A stretch of 64,000 nucleotides of DNA from Elmis aenea. Its lineage: Eukaryota; Arthropoda; Insecta; Coleoptera; Elmidae. Under the pieces are notes generated by a model. The model had not been told where the DNA came from. It did no database searches and saw only the letters and a list, made by a program, of their open reading frames with translations. The stretch spans positions 60,529 to 124,528 of the forward strand of contig CANTFG010000006.1 of the NCBI GenBank assembly GCA_947652605.1. Reading direction: 5' to 3'. The translations under genes and the position numbers were made by a program. Below, one piece after another: positions 14,801 through 28,200 of this stretch; positions within the stretch are counted from its first letter, which is position 1, and every line of letters begins with the position of its first letter.

Positions 14801-16140
14801 AAAGACATATGCAAAACAATTGTATTCATGTAAAGAGGCGATGGATAAACTGTTCCTGTGATATACAAATCAATAATTAAAATTGTTTAGAAATAGTCGC
14901 TCAAGAAACATATGTATTAACTAAAGCACGGTATTTTTAAGAAATTATTAAAAATTAAAACCAGCTCATTGAAAGACATATGCAAAACAATTGTATTCAT
15001 GTAAAGAGGCGATGGATAAACTGTTCCTGTGATATACAAATCAATAATTAAAATTGTTTAGAAATAGTCGCTCAAGGAACATATGTATTAACTAAAGCAC
15101 GGTATTTTTAGGAAATTATTAAAAATTAAAACCAGCTCATTGAAAGACATATGCAAAACAATTGTATTCATGTAAAGATGCGAAGGATAAACTTGTCCTG
15201 TGATATACAAATCAATAATTAAAATTGTTTAAAAATAGTCGCTCAAGGAACATATGTATTAACTAAAGCACGGTATTTTTAGGAAATCATTAAAAATTAA
15301 AACCAGCTCATTGAAAGACATATGCAAAACAATTGTATTCATGTAAAGAGGCGATGGATAAACTGTTCCTGTGATATACAAATCAATAATTAAAATTGTT
15401 CAGAAATAGTCGCTCAAGGAATATATGTATTAACTAAAGCACGGTATTTTTAGGAAATTATTAAAAATTAAAACCAGCTCATTGAAAGACATATGCAAAA
15501 CAATTGTATTCATGTAAAGAAGCGATGGATAAACTGTTCCTGTGATATACAAATCAATAATTAAAATTGTTTAGAAATAGTCGCTCAAGGAACATATGTA
15601 TTAACTAAAGCACGGTATTTTTAGGAAATTATTAAAAATTAAAACCAGCTCATTGAAAGACATATGCAAAACAATTGTATTCATGTAAAGAGGCGATGGA
15701 TAAACTGTTCCTGTGATATACAAATCAATAATTAAAATTGTTTCGAAATAGTCGCTCAAGGAACATATGTATTAACTAAAGCACGGTATTTTTAAGACAT
15801 TATTAAAAATTAAAACCAGCTCATTGAAAGACATATGCAAAACAATTGTATTCATGTAAAAAGGCGATGGATAAACTGTTCCTGTGATATACAAATCAAT
15901 AATTAAAATTGTTTCGAAATAGTCGCTCAAGGAACATATGTATTAACTAAAGCACGGTATTTTTAAGACATTATTAAAAATTAAAACCAGCTCATTGAAA
16001 GACATATGCAAAACAATTGTATTCATGTAAAAAGGCGATGGATAAACTGTTCCTGTCATATACAAATCAATAATTAAAATTGTTTAGAAATAGTCGCTCA
16101 AGGAACATATGTGTTAACTAAAGCACTGTATTTTTAGGAA

Positions 16141-16180
16141 ATTATTAAAAATTAAAACCAGCAAACCAGCTCATTGAAAG
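16141..16180. repeat. Monomer with internal 8-bp tandem duplication
   Basis: The sequence reads ATTAAAACCAGC-AAACCAGC-TCATTG, so AAACCAGC is present twice and this monomer is 8 bp longer than the rest. Variant types also change here, so it probably marks a slipped or unequal recombination junction. Confidence 0.85.
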
Positions 16181-16599
16181 ACATATGCAAAACAATTGTA
16201 TTCATGTAAAGAGGCGATGGATAAACTGTTCCAGTGATATACAAATCAATAATTGAAATTGTTTCGAAATAGTCGCTTAAGGAACATATGTATTAACTAA
16301 AGCACGGTATTTTTAGGAAATTATTAAAAATTAAAACCAGCTCTTTGAAAGACATATGCAAAACAATTGTATTCATGTAAAGAGGCGATGGATAAACTGT
16401 TCCTGTGATATACAAATCAATAATTAAAATTGTTTAGAAATAGTCGCTCAAGGAACATATGTATTAACTAAAGCACGGTATTTTTAGGAAATTATTAAAA
16501 ATTAAAACCAGCTCATTGAAAGACATATGCAAAACAATTGTATTCATGTAAAAAGGCGATGGATAAACTGTTCCTTTGATATACAAATCAATAATTAAA

Positions 16600-17450
16600 A
16601 TTGTTCAGAAATAGTCGCTCAAGGAACATATGTATTAACTACAGCACGGTATTTTTAGGAATTATTAAAATTAAAACCAGCTCATTGAAAGACATATGCA
16701 AAACAATTGTATTCATGTAAAAAGCGATGGATAAACTGTTCCAGTGATATACAAATCAATAATTAAAATTGTTTCGAAATAGTCGCTCAAGGAACATATG
16801 TATTAACTAAAGCACGGTATTTTTAGGAAATTATTAAAAATTAAAACCAGCTCATTAAAAGACATATGCAAAACAATTGTATTCATGTAAAGAGGCGATG
16901 GATAAACTGTTCCTGTGATATACAAATCAATAATTAAAATTGTTTCGAAATAGTCGCTCAAGGAACATATGTATTAACTAAAGCACGGTATCTTAGGAAA
17001 TTATTAAAAATTAAAACCAGCTCATTGAAAGACATATGCAAAACAATTGTATTCATGTAAAGAGGCGATAGATAAACTGTTCCTGTAATATACAAATCAA
17101 TAATTAAATTGTTTCGAAATAGTCGCTTAAGAACATATGTATTAACTAAAGCACGGTATTTTAGGAAATTATTAAAAATTAAAACCAGCTCATTGAAAGA
17201 CATATGCAAAACAATTGTATTCATGTAAAGAGGCGATGGATAAACTGTTCCTGTGATATACAAATCAATAATTAAAATTGTTTCGAAATAGTCGCTCAAG
17301 GAACATATGTATTAACTAAAGCACGGTATTTTTAGGAAATTATTAAAAATTAAAACCAGCTCATTGAAAGACATATGCAAAACAATTGTATTCATGTAAA
17401 AAGGCGATGGATAAACTGTTCCTGTCATATACAAATCAATATTAAAATTG
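16600..17450. repeat. Locally degenerate satellite monomers with clustered 1-2 base deletions
   Basis: Several monomers here are short because of deletions in homopolymers or A/T runs: GGAATTATTAAAATTAAAACC (about 16659), AAAAAGCGATGG (about 16719), TATCTTAGG (about 16989), ATAATTAAATTG (about 17101), TTAAGAACATAT (about 17128), TATTTTAGG (about 17157) and CAATATTAAAATTG (about 17436). Neighbouring monomers are full length. The same variant series is intact at about 62.98-63.56 kb. The shift also creates a 113-codon minus-strand frame (16958-17299) that has no coding meaning. Confidence 0.8.
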
Positions 17451-20400
17451 TTTAGAAATAGTCGCTCAAGGAACATATGTATTAACTAAAGCACTGTATT
17501 TTTAGGAAATTATTAAAAATTAAAACCAGCTCATTGAAAGACATATGCAAAACAATTGTATTCATGTAAAGAAGCGATGGATAAACTGTTCCTGTGATAT
17601 ACAAATCAATAATTAAAATTGTTTAGAAATAGTCGCTCAAGGAACATATGTATTAACTAAAGCACGGTATTTTTAGGAAATTATTAAAAATTAAAACCAG
17701 CTCATTGAAAGACATATGCAAAACAATTGTATTCATGTAAAGAGGCGATGGATAAACTGTTCCTGTGATATACAAATCAATAATTAAAATTGTTTAGAAA
17801 TAGTCGCTCAAGGAACATATGTATTAACTAAAGCACGGTATTTTTAGGAAATTATTAAAAATTAAAACCAGCTCATTGAAAGACATATGCAAAACAATTG
17901 TATTCATGTAAAGAGGCGATGGATAAACTGTTTCTGTGATATACAAATCAATAATTAAAATTGTTTCGAAATAGTCGCTCAAGGAACATATGTATGAACT
18001 AAAGCACGGTATTTTTTGGAAATCATTAAAAATTAAAACCAGCTCATTGAAAGACATATGCAAAACAATTGTATTCATGTAAAGAGGCGATGGATAAACT
18101 GTTCCAGTGATATACAAATCAATAATTGAAATTGTTTCGAAATAGTCGCTTAAGAAACATATGTATTAACTAAAGCACGGTATTTTTAGGAAATTATTAA
18201 AAATTAAAACCAGCTCTTTGAAAGACATATGCAAAACAATTGTATTCATGTAAAGAGGCGATGGATAAACTGTTCCTGTGATATACAAATCAATAATTAA
18301 AATTGTTCAGAAATAGTCGCTCAAGGAATATATGTATTAACTAAAGCACGGTATTTTTAGGAAATTATTAAAAATTAAAACCAGCTCATTGAAAGACATA
18401 TGCAAAACAATTGTATTCATGTAAAGAAGCGATGGATAAACTGTTCCTGTGATATACAAATCAATAATTAAAATTGTTTAGAAATAGTCGCTCAAGGAAC
18501 ATATGTATTAACTAAAGCACGGTATTTTTAGGAAATTATTAAAAATTAAAACCAGCTCATTGAAAGACATATGCAAAACAATTATATTCATGTAAAGAGG
18601 CGATGGATAAACTGTTTCTGTGATATACAAATCAATAATTGAAATTGTTTCGAAATAGTCGCTTAAGGAACATATGTATTAACTAAAGCACGGTATTTTT
18701 AGGAAATTATTAAAAATTAAAACCAGCTCATTGAAAGACATATGCAAAACAATTGTATTCATGTAAAGAGGCGATGGATAAACTGTTCCTGTGATATACA
18801 AATCAATAATTAAAATTGTTTAGAAATAGTCGCTCAAGAAACATATGTATTTTCTAAAGCACGGTATTTTTAAGAAATTATTAAAAATTAAAACCAGCTC
18901 ATTGAAAGACATATGCAAAACAATTGTATTCATGTAAAGAGGCGATGGATAAACTGTTCCTGTGATATACAAATCAATAATTAAAATTGTTTAGAAATAG
19001 TCGCTCAAGGAACATATGTATTAACTAAAGCACGGTATTTTTAGGAAATTATTAAAAATTAAAACCAGCTCATTGAAAGACATATGCAAAACAATTGTAT
19101 TCATGTAAAGATGCGAAGGATAAACTTGTCCTGTGATATACAAATCAATAATTAAAATTGTTTAAAAATAGTCGCTCAAGGAACATATGTATTAACTAAA
19201 GCACGGTATTTTTAGGAAATCATTAAAAATTAAAACCAGCTCATTGAAAGACATATGCAAAACAATTGTATTCATGTAAAGAGGCGATGGATAAACTGTT
19301 TCTGTGATATACAAATCAATAATTAAAATTGTTTCGAAATAGTCGCTCAAGGAACATATGTATTAACTAAAGCACGGTAGTTTTAGGAAATTATTAAAAA
19401 TTAAAACCAGCTCATTGAAAGATAAATGCAAAACAATTGTATTCATGTAAAGAGGCGATGGATAAACTGTTCCTGTGATATACCAATCAATAATTAAAAT
19501 TGTTTAGAAATAGTCGCTCAAGGAACATATGTATTAACTAAAGCACGGTATTTTTAGGAAATTATTAAAAATTAAAACCAGCTCATTGAAAGACATATGC
19601 AAAACAATTGTATTCATATAAAGAGGCGATGGATAAACTGTTCCTGTGATATACAAATCAATAATTAAAATTGTTTCAAAATAGTCGCTCAAGGAACATA
19701 TGTATTAACTAAAGCACGGTATTTTTAGGAAATTATTAAAAATTAAAACCAGCTCATTGAAAGACATATGCAAAACAATTGTATTCATGTAAAGATGCGA
19801 AGGATAAACTTGTCCTGTGATATACAAATCAATAATTAAAATTGTTTCGAAATAGTCGCTCAAGGAACATATGTATTAACTAAAGCACGGTATTTTTAGG
19901 AAATTATTAAAAATTAAAACCAGCTCATTGAAAGACATATGCAATACAATTGTATTCATGTAAAGAGACGATGGATAAACTGTTTCTGTGATATACAAAT
20001 CAATAATTAAAATTGTTTCGAAATAGTCGCTTAAGGAACATATGTATTAACTAAAGCACGGTATTTTTAGGAAATTATTAAAAATTAAAACCAGCTCATT
20101 GAAAGATATATGCAAAACAATTGTATTCATGTAAAGAGGCGATGGATAAACTGTTCCTGTGATAAACAAATCAATAATTAAAATTGTTTCGAAATAGTCG
20201 CTCAAGGAACATATGTATTAACTAAAGCACGGTATTTTTAAGACATTATTAAAAATTAAAACCAGCTCATTGAAAGACATATGCAAAACAATTGTATTCA
20301 TGTAAAAAGGCGATGGATAAACTGTTCCTGTCATATACAAATCAATAATTAAAATTGTTTAGAAATAGTCGCTCAAGGAACATATGTATTAACTAAAGCA

Positions 20401-21699
20401 CTGTATTTTTAGGAAATTATTAAAAATTAAAACCAGCTCATTGAAAGACATATGCAAAACAATTGTTTTCATATAAAGAGGCGATGGATAAACTGTTCCT
20501 GTGATATACAAATCAATAATTAAAATTGTTTCAAAATAGTCGCTCAAGGAACATATGTATTAACTAAAGCACGGTATTTTTAGGAAATTATTAAAAATTA
20601 AAACCAGCTCATTGAAAGACATATGCAAAACAATTGTATTCATGTAAAGATGCGAAGGATAAACTTGTCCTGTGATATACAAATCAATAATTAAAATTGT
20701 TTCGAAATAGTCGCTCAAGGAACATATGTATTAACTAAAGCACGGTATTTTTAGGAAATTATTAAAAATTAAAACCAGCTCATTGAAAGACATATGCAAT
20801 ACAATTGTATTCATGTAAAGAGACGATGGATAAACTGTTTCTGTGATATACAAATCAATAATTAAAATTGTTTCGAAATAGTCGCTCAAGGAACATATGT
20901 ATTAACTAAAGCACGGTATTTTTAGGAAATTATTAAAAATTAAAACCAGCTCATTGAAAGATATATGCAAAACAATTGTATTCATGTAAAGAGGCGATGG
21001 ATAAACTGTTCCTGTGATATACAAATCAATAATTAAAATTGTTTCGAAATAGTCGCTCAAGGAACATATGTATTAACTAAAGCACGGTATTTTTAAGACA
21101 TTATTAAAAATTAAAACCAGCTCATTGAAAGACATATGCAAAACAATTGTATTCATGTAAAAAGGCGATGGATAAACTGTTCCTGTCATATACAAATCAA
21201 TAATTAAAATTGTTTAGAAATAGTCGCTCAAGGAACATATGTATTAACTAAAGCACTGTATTTTTAGGAAATTATTAAAAATTAAAACCAGCTCATTGAA
21301 AGACATATGCAAAACAATTGTATTCATGTAAAGAGGCGATGGATAAACTGTTCCTGTGATATACAAATCAATAATTAAAATTGTTTAGAAATAGTCGCTC
21401 AAGGAACATATGTATTCACTAAAGCACGGTATTTTTAGGAAATTATTAAAAATTAAAACCAGCTCATTGAAAGACATATGCAAAACAATTGTATTCATGT
21501 AAAGAGGCGATGGATAAACTGTTTCTGTGATATACAAATCAATAATTAAAATTGTTTCGAAATAGTCGCTCAAGGAACATATGTATGAACTAAAGCACGG
21601 TATTTTTTGGAAATCATTAAAAATTAAAACCAGCTCATTGAAAGACATATGCAAAACAATTGTATTCATGTAAAGAGGCGATGGATAAACTGTTCCAGT

Positions 21700-24000
21700 G
21701 ATATACAAATCAATAATTGAAATTGTTTCGAAATAGTCGCTTAAGGAACATATGTATTAACTAAAGCACGGTATTTTTAGGAAATTATTAAAAATTAAAA
21801 CCAGCTCTTTGAAAGACATATGCAAAACAATTGTATTCATGTAAAGAGGCGATGGATAAACTGTTCCTGTGATATACAAATCAATAATTAAAATTGTTTA
21901 GAAATAGTCGCTCAAGGAACATATGTATTAACTAAAGCACGGTATTTTTAAGACATTATTAAAAATTAAAACCAGCTCATTGAAAGACATATGCAAAACA
22001 ATTGTATTCATGTAAAAAAGCGATGGATAAACTGTTCCTGTCATATACAAATCAATAATTAAAATTGTTTAGAAATAGTCGCTCAAGGAACATATGTATT
22101 AACTAAAGCACTGTATTTTTAGGAAATTATTAAAAATTAAAACCACCTCATTGAAAGACATATGCAAAACAATTGTATTCATGTAAAGAGGCGATGGATA
22201 AACTGTTCCTGTGATATACAAATCAATAATTAAAATTGTTTAGAAATAGTCGCTCAAGGAACATATGTATTAACTAAAGCACGGTATTTTTAGGAAATTA
22301 TTAAAAATTAAAACCAGCTCATTGAAAGACATATGCAAAACAATTGTATTCATGTAAAGAAGCGATGGATAAACTGTTCCTGTGATATACAAATCAATAA
22401 TTAAAATTGTTTCGAAATAGTCGCTCAAGGAACATATGTATGAACTAAAGCACGGTATTTTTTGGAAATCATTAAAAATTAAAACCAGCTCATTGAAAGA
22501 CATATGCAAAACAATTGTATTCATGTAAAGAGGCGATGGATAAACTGTTCCAGTGATATACAAATCAATAATTGAAATTGTTTCGAAATAGTCGCTTAAG
22601 GAACATATGTATTAACTAAAGCACGGTATTTTTAGGAAATTATTAAAAATTAAAACCAGCTCATTGAAAGACATATGCAAAACAATTGTATTCATGTAAA
22701 GAGGCGATGGATAAACTGTTTCTGTGATATACAAATCAATAATTAAAATTGTTTAGAAATAGTCGCTCAAGGAACATATGTATTAACTAAAGCACGGTAT
22801 TTTTAGGAAATTATTAAAAATTAAAACCAGCTCATTGAAAGACATATGCAAAACAATTGTATTCATGTAAAGAGGCGATGGATAAACTGTTTCTGTGATA
22901 TACAAATCAATAATTAAAATTGTTTCGAAATAGTCGCTCAAGGAACATATGTATGAACTAAAGCACGGTATTTTTTGAAAATCATTAAAAATTAAAACCA
23001 GCTCATTGAAAGACATATGCAAAACAATTGTATTCATGTAAAGAGGCGATGGATAAACTGTTCCAGTGATATACAAATCAATAATTGAAATTGTTTCGAA
23101 ATAGTCGCTTAAGGAACATATGTATTAACTAAAGCACGGTATTTTTAGGAAATTATTAAAAATTAAAACCAGCTCTTTGAAAGACATATGCAAAACAATT
23201 GTATTCATGTAAAGAGGCGATGGATAAACTGTTCCTGTGATATACAAATCAATAATTAAAATTGTTTAGAAATAGTCGCTCAAGGAACATATGTATTAAC
23301 TAAAGCACGGTATTTTTAAGACATTATTAAAAATTAAAACCAGCTCATTGAAAGACATATGCAAAACAATTGTATTCATGTAAAAAGGCGATGGATAAAC
23401 TGTTCCTGTCATATACAAATCAATAATTAAAATTGTTTAGAAATAGTCGCTCAAGGAACATATGTATTAACTAAAGCACTGTATTTTTAGGAAATTATTA
23501 AAAATTAAAACCAGCTCATTGAAAGACATATGCAAAACAATTGTATTCATGTAAAGAGGCGATGGATAAACTGTTCCTGTGATATACAAATCAATAATTA
23601 AAATTGTTTAGAAATAGTCGCTCAAGGAACATATGTATTAACTAAAGCACGGTATTTTTAGGAAATTATTAAAAATTAAAACCAGCTCATTGAAAGACAT
23701 ATGCAAAACAATTGTATTCATGTAAAGAGGCGATGGATAAACTGTTTCTGTGATATACAAATCAATAATTAAAATTGTTTCGAAATAGTCGCTCAAGGAA
23801 CATATGTATGAACTAAAGCACGGTATTTTTTGGAAATCATTAAAAATTAAAACCAGCTCATTGAAAGACATATGCAAAACAATTGTATTCATGTAAAGAG
23901 GCGATGGATAAACTGTTCCAGTGATATACAAATCAATAATTGAATGTGTTTCGAAATAGTCGCTTAAGGAACATATGTATTAACTAAAGCACGGTATTTT
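21700..24000. repeat. 5-monomer HOR (855 bp) region
   Basis: Five variant monomers alternate in fixed order: TTAG/TTTCTGTG, then TTCG/TATGAAC/CCAGTG, then GCTTAAGG/CTCTTTG, then AAGACATT/CCTGTCAT, then ACTGTA/CCTGTG. Equivalent CCAGTG sites fall at 855-bp spacing, with one extra 513-bp (3-monomer) step inside the region. The same 5-mer recurs at about 26.5-27.7 kb. Confidence 0.7.
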
Positions 24001-24599
24001 TAGGAAATTATTAAAAATTAAAACCAGCTCTTTGAAAGACATATGCAAAACAATTGTATTCATGTAAAGAGGCGATGGATAAACTGTTTCTGTGATATAC
24101 AAATCAATAATTAAAATTGTTCAGAAATAGTCGCTCAAGGAATATATGTATTAACTAAAGCACGGTATTTTTAGGAAATTATTAAAAATTAAAACCAGCT
24201 CATTGAAAGACATATGCAAAACAATTGTATTCATGTAAAGAAGCGATGGATAAACTGTTCCTGTGATATACAAATCAATAAATAAAATTGTTTAGAAATA
24301 GTCGCTCAAGGAACATATGTATTAACTAAAGCACTGTATTTTTAGGAAATTATTAAAAATTAAAACCAGCTCATTGAAAGACATATGCAAAACAATTGTA
24401 TTCATGTAAAGAGGCGATGGATAAACTGTTCCTGTGATATACAAATCAATAATTAAAATTGTTTAGAAATAGTCGCTCAAGGAACATATGTATTAACTAA
24501 AGCACGGTATTTTTAGGAAATTATTAAAAATTAAAACCAGCTCATTGAAAGACATATGCAAAACAATTGTATTCATGTAAAGAGGCGATGGATAAACTG

Positions 24600-27500
24600 T
24601 TCCTGTGATATACAAATCAATAATTAAAATTGTTTCGAAATAGTCGCTCAAGGAACATATGTATTAACTAAAGCACGGTATTTTTAGGAAATTATTAAAA
24701 ATTAAAACCAGCTCTTTGAAAGACATATGCAAAACAATTGTATACATGTAAAGAGGCGATAGATAAACTGTTCCTGTAATATACAAATCAATAATTAAAA
24801 TGGTTTCGAAATAGTCGCTTAAGGAACATATGTATTAACTAAAGCACGGTATTTTTAGGAAATTATTAAAAATTAAAACCAGCTCATTGAAAGACATATG
24901 CAAAACAATTGTATTCATGTAAAGAAGCGATGGATAAACTGTTCCTGTGATATACAAATCAATAATTAAAATTGTTTAGAAATAGTCGCTCAAGGAACAT
25001 ATGTATTAACTAAAGCACGGTATTTTTAGGAAATTATTAAAAATTAAAACCAGCTCATTGAAAGACATATGCAAAACAATTGTATTCATGTAAAGAGGCG
25101 ATGGATAAACTGTTCCTGTGATATACAAATCAATAATTAAAATTGTTTCGAAATAGTCGCTCAAGGAACATATGTATTAACTAAAGCACGGTATTTTTAA
25201 GACATTATTAAAAATTAAAACCAGCTCATTGAAAGACATATGCAAAACAATTGTATTCATGTAAAAAGGCGATGGATAAACTGTTCCTGTAATATACAAA
25301 TCAATAATTAAAATTGTTTCGAAATAGTCGCTCAAGAAACATATGTATTAACTAAAGCACGGTATTTTTAAGACATTATTAAAAATTAAAACCAGCTCAT
25401 TGAAAGACATATGCAAAACAATTGTATTCATATAAAGAGGCGATGGATAAACTGTTCCTGTGATATACAAATCAATAATTAAAATTGTTTCGAAATAGTC
25501 GCTCAAGGAACATATGTATTAACTAAAGCACGGTATTTTTAAGACATTATTAAAAATTAAAACCAGCTCATTGAAAGACATATGCAAAACAATTGTATTC
25601 ATGTAAAAAGGCGATGGATAAACTGTTCCTGTCATATACAAATCAATAATTAAAATTGTTTAGAAATAGTCGCTCAAGGAACATATTATGTATGAACTAA
25701 AGCACGGTATTTTTAGGAAATTATTAAAAATTAAAACCAGCTCATTGAAAGACATATGCAAAACAATTGTATTCATGTAAAGATGCGAAGGATAAACTTG
25801 TCCTGTGATATACAAATCAATAATTAAAATTGTTTCGAAATAGTCGCTCAAGGAACATATGTATTAACTAAAGCACGGTATTTTTAGGAAATTATTAAAA
25901 ATTAAAACCAGCTCATTGAAAGACATATGCAATACAATTGTATTCATGTAAAGAGACGATGGATAAACTGTTTCTGTGATATACAAATCAATAATTAAAA
26001 TTGTTTCGAAATAGTCGCTCAAGGAACATATGTATTAACTAAAGCACGGTATTTTTAGGAAATTATTAAAAATTAAAACCAGCTCATTGAAAGATATATG
26101 CAAAACAATTGTATTCATGTAAAGAGGCGATGGATAAACTGTTCCTGTGATATACAAATCAATAATTAAAATTGTTTAGAAATAGTCGCTCAAGGAACAT
26201 ATGTATTAACTAAAGCACGGTATTTTTAAGACATTATTAAAAATTAAAACCAGCTCATTGAAAGACATATGCAAAACAATTGTATTCATGTAAAAAGGCG
26301 ATGGATAAACTGTTCCTGTCATATACAAACCAATAATTAAAATTGTTTAGAAATAGTCGCTCAAGGAACATATGTATTAACTAAAGCACTGTATTTTTAG
26401 GAAATTATTAAAAATTAAAACCAGCTCATTGAAAGAAATATGCAAAACAATTGTATTCATGTAAAGAGGCGATGGATAAACTGTTCCTGTGATATACAAA
26501 TCAATAATTAAAATTGTTTAGAAATAGTCGCTCAAGGAACATATGTATTAACTAAAGCACGGTATTTTTAGGAAATTATTAAAAATTAAAACCAGCTCAT
26601 TGAAAGACATATGCAAAACAATTGTATTCATGTAAAGAGGCGATGGATAAACTGTTTCTGTGATATACAAATCAATAATTAAAATTGTTTCGAAATAGTC
26701 GCTCAAGGAACATATGTATGAACTAAAGCACGGTATTTTTTGGAAATCATTAAAAATTAAAACCAGCTCATTGAAAGACATATGCAAAACAATTGTATTC
26801 ATGTAAAGAGGCGATGGATAAACTGTTCCAGTGATATACAAATCAATAATTGAAATTGTTTCGAAATAGTCGCTTAAGGAACATATGTATTAACTAAAGC
26901 ACGGTATTTTTAGGAAATTATTAAAAATTAAAACCAGCTCTTTGAAAGACATATGCAAAACAATTGTATTCATGTAAAGAGGCGATGGATAAACTGTTCC
27001 TGTGATATACAAATCAATAATTAAAATTGTTTAGAAATAGTCGCTCAAGGAACATATGTATTAACTAAAGCACGGTATTTTTAAGACATTATTAAAAATT
27101 AAAACCAGCTCATTGAAAGACATATGCAAAACAATTGTATTCATGTAAAAAGGCGATGGATAAACTGTTCCTGTCATATACAAATCAATAATTAAAATTG
27201 TTTAGAAATAGTCGCTCAAGGAACATATGTATTAACTAAAGCACTGTATTTTTAGGAAATTATTAAAAATTAAAACCAGCTCATTGAAAGACATATGCAA
27301 AACAATTGTATTCATGTAAAGAGGCGATGGATAAACTGTTCCTGTGATATACAAATCAATAATTAAAATTGTTTAGAAATAGTCGCTCAAGGAACATATG
27401 TATTAACTAAAGCACGGTATTTTTAGGAAATTATTAAAAATTAAAACCAGCTCATTGAAAGACATATGCAAAACAATTGTATTCATGTAAAGAGGCGATG

Positions 27501-28200
27501 GATAAACTGTTTCTGTGATATACAAATCAATAATTAAAATTGTTTCGAAATAGTCGCTCAAGGAACATATGTATGAACTAAAGCACGGTATTTTTTGGAA
27601 ATCATTAAAAATTAAAACCAGCTCATTGAAAGACATATGCAAAACAATTGTATTCATGTAAAGAGGCGATGGATAAACTGTTCCAGTGATATACAAATCA
27701 ATAATTGAAATTGTTTCGAAATAGTCGCTTAAGGAACATATGTATTAACTAAAGCACGGTATTTTTAGGAAATTATTAAAAATTAAAACCAGCTCTTTGA
27801 AAGACATATGCAAAACAATTGTATTCATGTAAAGAGGCGATGGATAAACTGTTCCTGTGATATACAAATCAATAATTAAAATTGTTCAGAAATAGTCGCT
27901 CAAGGAATATATGTATTAACTAAAGCACGGTATTTTTAGGAAATTATTAAAAATTAAAACCAGCTCATTGAAAGACATATGCAAAACAATTGTATTCATG
28001 TAAAGAAGCGATGGATAAACTGTTCCTGTGATATACAAATCAATAATTAAAATTGTTTAGAAATAGTCGCTCAAGGAACATATGTATTAACTAAAGCACG
28101 GTATTTTTAGGAAATTATTAAAAATTAAAACCAGCTCATTGAAAGACATATGCAAAACAATTGTATTCATGTAAAGAGGCGATGGATAAACTGTTTCTGT
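24600..28200. repeat. Diverged paralogue of the 25-monomer HOR (offset 9072 bp)
   Basis: Diagnostic variants such as AAAATGGTTTCG (24797) and the 3-base insertion ACATATTATGTATGAAC (about 25682) recur exactly 9072 bp downstream (33869 and about 34754). This segment shares ancestry with the 4278-bp HOR but has private changes, for example CTCAAGAAAC at about 25331. Confidence 0.7.
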
